Source: Nitrospirota bacterium
GTDB lineage: Bacteria > Nitrospirota_A > Leptospirillia > Leptospirillales > Leptospirillaceae
Direction of reading: 5' to 3'
Assembly (NCBI GenBank): GCA_027415455.1
Contig: DAIBSV010000055.1
Location: 1 to 12,127, forward strand
Length of the DNA stretch: 12,127 nucleotides
Of this stretch, positions 6,687 through 12,127 are shown piece by piece (positions within the stretch are counted from its first letter, which is position 1; every line of letters begins with the position of its first letter). A program made the position numbers and the translations under genes. Under the pieces are notes generated by a model. It did not search any database. It worked only from the letters and a program-made list of their open reading frames with translations, and was not told where the DNA came from.

Positions 6687-6764
6687 CCCACACCATTTCG
6701 ACCGGGCCGAAAGGGTCGGTCGCCCAGGCTTAGGACTGCCCAGACCGTCGTGTGGTTAAGGCGC
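6684..6764 (+). repeat. Interspersed repeat copy B (about 81 bp)
   Basis: It opens CAACCCACACCATTTCGACCG and ends GTGTGGTTAAGGCGC. It is about 80% identical to copy C (8351) by hand alignment, with differences mostly transitions. It can fold well: AACCCACAC pairs with GTGTGGTT (8 pairs, one bulged C). The central GACCGGGCC-GAAA-GGGTCGGTC forms an almost complete stem capped by a GAAA tetraloop. It lies directly behind the toxin stop codon (6774-6776) and overlaps the extreme 5' end of the longest methyltransferase frame. Confidence 0.8.
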
Positions 6765-6773
6765 TGGTTCTTC

Positions 6774-7037
6774 TCAGTAGAAGTTGGAACGATGCCCGAT
6801 TTCAAGCACGTAGATTGTGCTCCCCTGAACCTCGTAGACGGCCCGGTACTGTCCGACCCTCAGTCTCCACTCGCCGCGACGGCCCCCGACGAGACGCCGT
6901 ATGTCGACACCGGGCCGCGGATGGAACGGATCCTCCAAAAGTCTCTCGAACGCATCGGCGAATCTTCTTTGGATATCGAGCGGAAGATTGCGTCGGTCCC
7001 GTTCAGTCGAAGGACGGAACTCGAGCGCGTAACTCAA
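6774..7037 (-). CDS. RelE/ParE-superfamily toxin
   Basis: The 87-residue protein has the RelE/ParE toxin plan: N-terminal strand YALEFRPS, two helices (TERDRRNLPLDIQRRFADAFERLL), then a beta-sheet with VDIRRLVG, EWRLRVGQYRAVYEV and STIYVLEIGHRSNFY. The basic residues in WRLRVGQYR and the terminal HRSNFY are where RelE-type mRNA interferases have their functional residues, so ribosome-dependent mRNA cleavage is plausible but not proven. The TTG start at 7037 overlaps the antitoxin stop (TTGA), the usual coupling of such modules. Repeat copy B follows its stop by about ten bases. Confidence 0.85.
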   Translation of the reverse strand: MSYALEFRPSTERDRRNLPLDIQRRFADAFERLLEDPFHPRPGVDIRRLVGGRRGEWRLRVGQYRAVYEVQGSTIYVLEIGHRSNFY

Positions 7038-7261
7038 GTCCGGCCCTGAAGGCGACGCAACATGACCGGGCCGGGGATGTTCGGGCCCGGTTCTAGGCGG
7101 CGGCGCTCAATCTCGCGCCAGAAGCTTGCGGGCGGAGTGTCCGCCATGAGGTCGTTGAGGACGTCGTCCAGAGTCGCTCCCGGCGTCTTGTAGCCCCTGA
7201 GCCGGGCGAGCGTGCTGGCTTTCACTGTCACCGTGGTCGGGGTATCGGACAAGGCGGTCAT
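7034..7261 (-). CDS. Antitoxin of the RelE/ParE-type pair
   Basis: This 75-residue protein precedes and overlaps the toxin, the standard order for type II modules. It has the strand TTVTVKASTLARLRGYK (about 9-25), resembling the ribbon part of small VapB/DUF7557-like archaeal antitoxins, then the helix ATLDDVLNDLMAD. The C-terminal tail PPASFWREIERRRLEPGP would wrap the toxin. The ATG at 7261 is the natural start. An AT-rich patch at 7267-7290, unusual for this window, lies just upstream. Type II antitoxins normally repress their own promoter, so this patch is the likely operator. Confidence 0.8.
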   Translation of the reverse strand: MTALSDTPTTVTVKASTLARLRGYKTPGATLDDVLNDLMADTPPASFWREIERRRLEPGPNIPGPVMLRRLQGRT

Positions 7262-7295
7262 CGGCGCAATTAGACAATTGGCAGACTTAACCCTG
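7262..7295. promoter_or_regulatory. AT-rich divergent promoter region between antitoxin and zincin genes
   Basis: This is a clear AT-rich island. For the antitoxin (-), TTAAGT lies about 24-29 bases before the ATG, a plausible TATA element for a leaderless transcript. For the zincin gene (+), AATTAGA near 7268-7274 lies about 26 bases ahead of the ATG at 7296. On the minus strand GTCTGCCAATT is followed by GTCTAATT, a short imperfect repeat that could be an antitoxin operator. Element strength is weak. Confidence 0.4.
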
Positions 7296-8339
7296 ATGGC
7301 CCTTCCCTTGAGGTCTCCCTACCCCCAGCAGGCACAAAGAACAGGTTATCGACCCTGCGATCTCCGTCCCTACCACGAGGGCCTGGTTCAACTGACGAGG
7401 TATCCCGCAAGGGGCCGCAAGACGCCTAATGGGCCGATAGCCGTGCCCTCTTCCGTGGCGTCGCCCGAGATCCTCGACACCTTCCCGGCGTTCGAGAGAT
7501 ACTGGCGGCACGTTCGTTTCCAGCCCCTCTCGGTCCAGATCGACCGCTGGGAGAATGAATACATGGCCGAGTGGCCCGAGCTTCTGGAGAAGCTGAAGCG
7601 AAACTACTCCGAGGAAGGTGTCGACTGGAAACGGATCGCACAATCTCGAATCTTTCCGCACCTGGCCGAACGGCTTCCCCGGATGCGTACCCTCCATCGG
7701 AGACTGCTGAGGGGTCTTCCCCAATCTTGGGCGGCGTCCCGCCGTGTCCTGAATCTGGACTTCCCGGTCCATTTCGTCATCTACGTGGGAATAGGGGTTG
7801 GAGCGGGCTGGGCCACTCAGTACGGAGGGAAGGCTGCCTGCCTATTCGGTCTCGAGAACGCGGCGGAGATCTCCCCCGGCAAGAACGGAGGAAAGTCCGG
7901 GGCGGTCTCTCACGAGGTGGCTCATCTCGCTCATGATGAGTGGAGGCGGCGGAACGGCCTGCGGGGCATTGAGCAACCGCGCGGACCGCTCTGGCAACTC
8001 TACGAGGAGGGATTCGCCACGGAGTCCGAACGGCGAATCGAGAGTTCCCGACAATTCCGTCTCAGGACCGGTCGACCAGATTGGCTCCCCTGGTGCATGA
8101 GTCACCGAGCGTGGCTCGCCGCAAAGTTCCTGCGGGACATGAAAGCGCGTCGATCGGTGCGTCCGTTCTTCGGTTCGTGGTATAACATAGACGGCCGGAT
8201 CGAATGTGGTTACTACCTCGGGGCCGAGATCGTTCATGAGTGGACCCGGACCGCATCGCTGGAGGATGTCGCCGTGCTCCCCGAAGCTGTCGTCCGCAGG
8301 AAGGTGAGGTCCGCCCTTCGCCGACTGGCCGAGAATTGA
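7296..8339 (+). CDS. Putative zincin-type zinc metalloprotein (HExxH)
   Basis: Counted from ATG 7296 (347 aa), the zinc motif HEVAH is H206-H210, preceded by a beta strand and followed 27 residues later by YEEGFATE (E237/E238). The second element fits the third zinc ligand of gluzincin peptidases. The preceding FVIYVGIGVGAGWATQ and ACLFGLENA resemble the strand region of uncharacterised DUF2268-like predicted Zn proteases. There is no signal peptide, so it acts in the cytosol if it is a protease. Starts are uncertain: the frame opens at 7212, but that overlaps the antitoxin; ATG 7296 fits an AT-rich promoter patch; GTG 7443 lies just ahead of the first clearly protein-like residues (EILDTFPAFERYW). 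Repeat copy C begins about ten bases after its stop. It could be a non-enzymatic homologue. Confidence 0.75.
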   Translation: MALPLRSPYPQQAQRTGYRPCDLRPYHEGLVQLTRYPARGRKTPNGPIAVPSSVASPEILDTFPAFERYWRHVRFQPLSVQIDRWENEYMAEWPELLEKLKRNYSEEGVDWKRIAQSRIFPHLAERLPRMRTLHRRLLRGLPQSWAASRRVLNLDFPVHFVIYVGIGVGAGWATQYGGKAACLFGLENAAEISPGKNGGKSGAVSHEVAHLAHDEWRRRNGLRGIEQPRGPLWQLYEEGFATESERRIESSRQFRLRTGRPDWLPWCMSHRAWLAAKFLRDMKARRSVRPFFGSWYNIDGRIECGYYLGAEIVHEWTRTASLEDVAVLPEAVVRRKVRSALRRLAEN

Positions 8340-8350
8340 CCAACCCGTTG

Positions 8351-8432
8351 CAATCCCACACGATTTCGACCGGACCGAAAGGGTCGGCCGACTTGGTTTA
8401 GGGCCGCCCGGACCGTCGCGTGCTTAAGGTGC
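8351..8432 (+). repeat. Interspersed repeat copy C (about 82 bp)
   Basis: It opens CAATCCCACACGATTTCGACC and ends GCGTGCTTAAGGTGC. By hand alignment 67 of 82 positions match copy B with a single one-base gap. The hairpin GACCGGACC-GAAA-GGGTCGGCC is kept with two mismatches. The copy begins just after the zincin stop (8337-8339). Its right edge coincides with the left edge of recognisable group II intron maturase sequence, which suggests one element inserted next to or into the other. Confidence 0.8.
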
Positions 8433-8678
8433 TCCCCGACCCTGAACGTGGTCATAGCGAGAGTGATGCCCGTTATTCGCGGGTGGGCAAACTATTTTCG
8501 GCTCGCTCACAACGACCCGACCATCGGGGACCTGAGCAGTTGGGTCCTAGACCGAATACGAGGCGCCGGATTCCACGGGCGCATCCCGGAAGGGGGGCGC
8601 CGGCAACTCCGCACCACGCCACTCTACGGAATGGGACTACGACTCCCCCACGCCGTACTCACCGGTTGGTCCCCTTGA
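8433..8678 (+). pseudogene. ltrA-like: 3' fragment of a group II intron reverse transcriptase / maturase
   Basis: The segment VVIARVMPVIRGWANYFR (from 8448) is the signature of the GIIM maturase domain of group II intron proteins (typical form: INPVIRGWANYF). Helical residues LSSWVLDRIR follow, then a basic C-terminus, stopping at 8678. The RT and most of the X domain are absent. The sequence upstream is repeat copy C, so only the last fifth or so of the protein survives. The GTG at 8448 is fortuitous and there is no sign of translation. Intron-type domain V sequence starts eight bases after the stop, as in real group II introns whose ORF fills domain IV. This supports a truncated intron rather than a chance match. 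Confidence 0.8.
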
Positions 8679-8686
8679 GGTCGAGA

Positions 8687-8755
8687 AAGCCGGATGCAGG
8701 AAATCTACACGTCCGGGTTGAAGTGGGGGAGGAACCCGAGAGGACCTCCCTCGGC
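8687..8755 (+). ncRNA. Degenerate group II intron domains V and VI
   Basis: The segment 8687-8719 fits domain V. It has the catalytic AGC in AAGCCGGATG, a GAAA loop, and CACGTCCGGG, with the lower helix GCCGG/CCGGG and the characteristic ACGT bulge region. The canonical G-U pair is G-G here and the upper stem has a C-A mismatch, so it is probably inactive. Behind it, GGGAGG (8728 on) can pair with CCTCCC (8745 on), fitting domain VI and placing the intron 3' end near 8750-8760. With the upstream maturase fragment this is a 5'-truncated intron. Group II introns are uncommon in archaea. Confidence 0.7.
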
Positions 8756-8800
8756 CCTAGCGGCCCACATTCCGCACCGGCTGAACGGGCAATCCTTGAA

Positions 8801-8929
8801 TTACCCGTCCCCTCCGTGAGCTGACGGCTCTTCCTCGAGGACCCGTACGTCTTCCGCCGTCGGGCGGATTCCTCTCACCTCGACCAGGGCCTTCCACTCC
8901 TCGAGGAAGGCGAGGCGCTGAACGACCAT
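8801..8929 (-). CDS. Small ORF (42 aa) downstream of the polytopic membrane protein
   Basis: An ATG at 8929 opens a 42-codon frame ending TAA at 8801. The peptide (MVVQRLAFLEEWKALVEVRG, then a charged stretch IRPTAEDVRVLEEE) has the composition of a short helical cytosolic protein. It begins with an amphipathic helix and has codons rich in G/C at third positions. An in-frame TAG a few codons upstream fixes the start. It lies 50 bases behind the stop of the 474-residue membrane protein on the same strand and could be cotranscribed. A dyad (CCGGT/ACCGG) sits in the gap. Not recognised; it may be spurious. Confidence 0.4.
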   Translation of the reverse strand: MVVQRLAFLEEWKALVEVRGIRPTAEDVRVLEEEPSAHGGDG

Positions 8930-8979
8930 GACCGCCGACGGCTACCCAATGGGGCCGGTTGGACCGACCGGTCGCGACC

Positions 8980-10404
8980 TTACGCCCCGTGGAGTTTCAT
9001 GGAGCCTTCGTAGAGGCCCCACCACGACGTGGTCACGAACGAGAGACCGAGGATCACCACCCCGGCGATCGCAAGGTATCCTCCAGCGTAGAGGCCGGTG
9101 GAGACGTACGTCATCACGCCCGCGAAGGTGAGGACCGAACCTACAGACGCGGTCCACCCAATCCTGATCCACTTCCGTTCCCCCAAGAGGCGCTCAGCGA
9201 GGAGGATTACGAGAACCACCGCCATCGTGAGCCAGAACGCGATGAACAACCGTAGCCAAGCTTGGGGAGGGGTCCCGATGAGGGTCCCATTCGTGGGCTC
9301 GAGCGTGGCGGTGAGGACAGCGAAGATGACCAGCATCAGTAGCGGGAGGGCCCGAAGCGGCAGACCCGCGCGATCCTTCCATCCCTGTGCTTGGCCATGG
9401 CCGATCACGAGTGCGCCGAGAAGGAGGAGGCCGCCGAGAACTAGGAAGACGAAATTGCCCAAGTCGTTCACGGCAAGGAAGCTCGGAACGCCTGGTAGGG
9501 ACGAAATCTGGGTAGGGAGATTTCCAGGCCAGCTGGAGAATCCGAGGAGCAAGCCCATTCCCGTCTGTAGCACTAAGTCGATGGACACGAGCGCGAACCC
9601 AACCTGGGCCAGCAGTTTCGTCCGCCCCGCGAGCTGGTAGTAACCGAATCGGACCGCTACGAGCGCCATGACCCCGGCCGCAACGCCCGTAATCATCAGG
9701 TAGGAGTGGGCCCCAACGAGGTCTTGGGCCCAAGTGTTGAGGTCCACGCCGATCTCTTGGGCAGCATACTGGCCAAGCAGGGTCGGATTGTCTCCGAACC
9801 CCAGAATCACTCCGGCGAGGTGCCCCATGAGGGCGGCAACGAGCATTACGGCACCGGTCAGGGTGGCCGTGATGAACGGCCAGGTCCGGCTCCGGGGAGC
9901 GCCCTCCCTCCAGAGCGTTAGCATGCCCCACAGGAAAAGGATCACGATCTCGTCGAGCGCAAGGAACGCGGTGATCTGGACCCATAGGCCGGCGGTCGTC
10001 CACGGAGCCGAGGTGTTGAACACCGCCCCGATAGGAGCAAGTACGCCAGCGACGAGCACCCCTACGAGAATTCCCCGCCGAACGTGTAGGGAGGGGATGG
10101 CGAAGGCATCGCAGGCCACCAGCGCAGCGAGCGCAACGAGCCCGGTGTTGAGCCCGTGGAGATACATCACTACCCAGTAGTAGTTGGGTGAGTTTGCCCC
10201 GACGTTCCAGTTCGAGAACTGGCCGATGCCCGTGAACGGGTTGTTGATGAAGACGCTCCCCGCGAAGAAGAGAGTTATCCAGACGATAAGGAAGAACGCC
10301 ACCCGCCGGGGGGTGAGCCACCGCATTCGAGGGAACAGCGCCCCTTCCTTCTCATCCAAGAACGCGGTTGGACTCTCCACGGTCGGCGCTACGCCCTCCG
10401 TCAA
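8980..10404 (-). CDS. Polytopic membrane protein of unknown function, about 12 helices
   Basis: The 474-residue product has a soluble N-terminus of about 33 residues and roughly twelve hydrophobic helices, e.g. 36-53, 77-100, 112-129, 140-162, 181-201, 230-252, 264-288, 314-335, 350-366, 383-402, 416-434 and 441-459. Several histidines lie at or in helices: H83 (MYLHGLN), H195 (ALMGHLAGV), H233 (VGAHSYLM) and H336 (VIGHGQ). A buried acidic residue, D151 (LALDEIVIL), is also present. This pattern could suit haem or metal binding in a respiratory-type membrane protein, but the canonical haem-copper oxidase motifs are absent, so no function is assigned. The TTG start at 10404 has GGGTGA seven bases upstream, a reasonable Shine-Dalgarno site; ATG 10326 is the alternative. 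Confidence 0.75.
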   Translation of the reverse strand: MTEGVAPTVESPTAFLDEKEGALFPRMRWLTPRRVAFFLIVWITLFFAGSVFINNPFTGIGQFSNWNVGANSPNYYWVVMYLHGLNTGLVALAALVACDAFAIPSLHVRRGILVGVLVAGVLAPIGAVFNTSAPWTTAGLWVQITAFLALDEIVILFLWGMLTLWREGAPRSRTWPFITATLTGAVMLVAALMGHLAGVILGFGDNPTLLGQYAAQEIGVDLNTWAQDLVGAHSYLMITGVAAGVMALVAVRFGYYQLAGRTKLLAQVGFALVSIDLVLQTGMGLLLGFSSWPGNLPTQISSLPGVPSFLAVNDLGNFVFLVLGGLLLLGALVIGHGQAQGWKDRAGLPLRALPLLMLVIFAVLTATLEPTNGTLIGTPPQAWLRLFIAFWLTMAVVLVILLAERLLGERKWIRIGWTASVGSVLTFAGVMTYVSTGLYAGGYLAIAGVVILGLSFVTTSWWGLYEGSMKLHGA

Positions 10405-10972
10405 CTTGCTTCACCCGTGATCGCCGGACGTAGCGCCTCTCGGTCCCCAGCTCACCCAGTCCGTGAGCGGTGGGGTGCCTTCCGCCATCTCGAAACCCCT
10501 CTACGCAGCGGACGGGGAGTGCGGCCTTTTCCAGTTTGCGTAAGTACCTTGCTCGTGCGCGCCGGTTGTGCCTCCGTCGTTCTCGCAAGCTCACTACCGT
10601 AGCCGCGAAGGGGCGGGTATTGGTCGAAGCGGAGAAGGAGACGAGGATCTTCGACCATCAGCCTTCGACAGAGGACGACGCCGTTTCGACCAAGGCGCCC
10701 CGACCCTCCTGCGCGATCATGGGGTCTGGTATCTGCGGGATCGTCCCTGCCGGGGCAAGAACGGCCAGCGGGTCCGCCACAGCTTCACCCTCGAGCGGCA
10801 TGGCCCCGACCGCCCTATCCTCTTCCCGCCCGAGCTTCGGTCCGGCCTCGCCGAGGACCTCCTCGACCACCTGCCCGAAGCTTCCCTTACGCGCAGTAGT
10901 CTCGAGTTCGGCCCTCCTTCGCGACATCTCTCTTGGGTCTGCCGGGAATCGTGGCCCCGAGAGAAACCCCTT
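10405..10972. other. Unassigned region with scrambled coding signal
   Basis: This gap separates the 474-aa membrane protein gene from the transposase remnant. On the + strand the coding-like character switches frame. One frame gives VLVEAEKETRIFDHQPSTED near 10618-10680. Another gives LLRDHGVWYLRDRPCRGKNG and PILFPPELRSGLAEDLLDHL near 10705-10872, with strongly G/C-rich third codon positions. This could be a broken + strand gene interrupted by the insertion sequence, since the frame then runs antisense through the transposase tail. Minus-strand frames here are less protein-like. I recognise nothing by family. Confidence 0.35.
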
Positions 10973-12101
10973 TCAGCCTCGACCCTCGCCAAACGGTTCA
11001 TCGTTCGGTTTCGGCTCCAGCTGGGCCACCCAGCGCCAATAGCAGAGCTGACGAAGGTTGTGGACCACTGCCCGCAGCGTCGCCTCCACCACCTGCGCGT
11101 GCGGGACTCGCTTGCGAATCTTCTCCGGGCTTCGCGCCTTCAACGCCCCCAAAACGATTCCACCCTCGATCTCAAGTGACAATCCTCCGACCATCCCTCT
11201 GGCTCCTTCATGAGCCCCCAGATCGACTTCGGCCACGTCGGCTCTCCCAGGCACTTCCACGTCACATCCCGTCTCGGAAGGAATCGGCAGGCCATGCCCG
11301 CCTCCATGACCTGCCCTACCACCCAGCGGACCGCGTAGAGTCCGTCCCCGAGCTGGACCTGAGCTGGCGGATGTAACCGGGCGGTGGAGCGGAACACCTC
11401 CTCGAAGGCGGAGAGTTCTCCGAGTCGCGGATCCACCCACGACTTCCATCCCGCGACCATTCCATACTGGGGGTCCACGTTCGCCACGTTCCGTACCCAC
11501 GGTCGGGGCAGGGTCGGGAAAGCGCCCTCCTCCCGTCCGGCGTCCCGTTGACGGGAGCGGTGGCTGGCGTAGTGCGCCTCGACCGTGGTAGAGAAGCCGC
11601 TCCCATCGATTGCGAAGCCCCACTCCTTCCCGAGGATCGGCTCGTTGGTCAGCCAGAGGAGCGACCGCAGGGCGACCAGCACCTCCGGGTCGTGGTAGGC
11701 GTGGGCGATCGTGCCGTACGAGAACGGTCGGGAGAGGCCGAGCGGTCTCGCCACGAGCCGCAACTCGGCCGCCGCGGGACGGTTCGCCCCTCCTCGATAG
11801 CTCTGCCAGAGCAGGGCAGCGATCCGCTCGGCGGTGGGAATCGGGGGTCGGCCCCCGGTCCGAGTTGGGGGTGGGGTTCTCCCCACGACGGCACGTGGTG
11901 GACGAGCACCCGGGTGGCCTCGGCGAGCGGCGCGAGGAGGTCCCCCGCCTCGTGCGTCTGAGCCCGGTCCTAGAGGCTCCAGTTCCGCCAAGGGGTCGGT
12001 CGGGGTTGGTAGGGGAAGATACCGTCCCGGACCTGGCGAACGGTGGCCTGAAGGGTTTCACGGGCGAGGGCGGGGTTGAGCGCGCGGGGGAGAGAGGGAG
12101 G
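10973..12101 (-). pseudogene. Decayed DDE transposase (IS5/IS1182-like) in three frame segments
   Basis: The long middle frame (11991-11140) carries the DDE triad: D in GFAIDGSGFST (codon 11605-11607), D in LGDGLY (11344-11346) and E in RSRVESFWG (11158-11160), plus the N-terminal GRPPIPTAERIAALLWQSY. It stops at 11140, but the natural C-terminus (ALKARSPEKI ... AQVVEATLRAVVHNLRQL) continues in the -1 frame to 10973. The switch is at a run of five Gs (11146-11150). The N-terminal part (QATVRQVRDGIF ... EAGDLLAPLAEATRVLVHHV) lies in a third frame, with an in-frame TAG at 11970-11972 and a second G-run shift at 11881-11884. No start codon is clear and no terminal inverted repeats were found in the window. 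Several lesions argue for a pseudogene. Confidence 0.75.
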
Positions 12102-12127
12102 CTAGTTGAGTATTTTGTGGTCGAGAA

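Noticed and set aside
7212..7295. Upstream extension of the zincin frame
   Set aside because: It overlaps the start of the antitoxin on the other strand and the AT-rich promoter patch.
10973..12061. 362-codon minus-strand open frame as one protein
   Set aside because: Only its last 80 or so codons match the transposase C-terminus; the rest is Arg/Pro-rich out-of-frame reading of the transposase.
1..12127. CRISPR array or tandem repeats
   Set aside because: No regularly spaced short direct repeats were seen; the repeat copies are more than 1.5 kb apart with genes between them.

Overview
The window is a GC-rich stretch that reads like archaeal DNA, most likely from an uncultured Thermoplasmatota-type lineage. 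The best evidence is a clean TATA box (TATAAATA, 2170-2177) placed for a leaderless transcript ahead of the tryptophanase gene. Other support is the general lack of Shine-Dalgarno sites, the frequent GTG/TTG starts, and a toxin-antitoxin pair and PAP2-like protein of kinds I associate with archaeal genomes. No rRNA or tRNA was found, so the lineage is an inference.

Layout: 3-215 is the tail of a + strand gene cut by the window edge. 265-1218 (+) is a CDF-family metal exporter. 1517-1954 (-) is a SnoaL-like protein. 2191-3579 (+) is a tryptophanase with its own promoter. A compact - strand cluster follows: a 65-80 aa protein, a PAP2-like membrane protein overlapping it by one base, and a one-helix membrane protein (about 5014 down to 3786). 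Next on the - strand are a membrane-anchored Met-rich extracellular protein (5156-5572), a SAM methyltransferase (5814-6686) and a RelE/ParE-type toxin-antitoxin pair (6774-7261). Divergent from the antitoxin is a putative zincin metalloprotein (to 8339, +). The right part holds the 3' remnant of a group II intron (about 8433-8755), a 42-codon small ORF and a 474-residue polytopic membrane protein of unknown function (8801-10404, -). An unassigned 570-base stretch follows, then a decayed DDE transposase (10973 to about 12101, -).

The main unexplained structure is a family of short (about 80 bp) interspersed repeats. Three clear copies (5057-5136, 6684-6764, 8351-8432, all +) are about 75-80% identical by hand alignment. 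Two diverged copies (2024-2082 and 1321-1366, -) share the two end blocks. All lie between genes or at gene edges. One ends exactly where the group II intron remnant begins, and another abuts the toxin stop codon. Their ends are partly complementary and two copies carry a GAAA-loop hairpin, so they could be a non-autonomous mobile element or a structured RNA.

The genes do not form one pathway. The left half looks like ordinary metabolic and membrane functions. The stretch from about 5 kb rightward has accessory-region features: a toxin-antitoxin pair, repeats, an intron remnant and a decayed insertion sequence.
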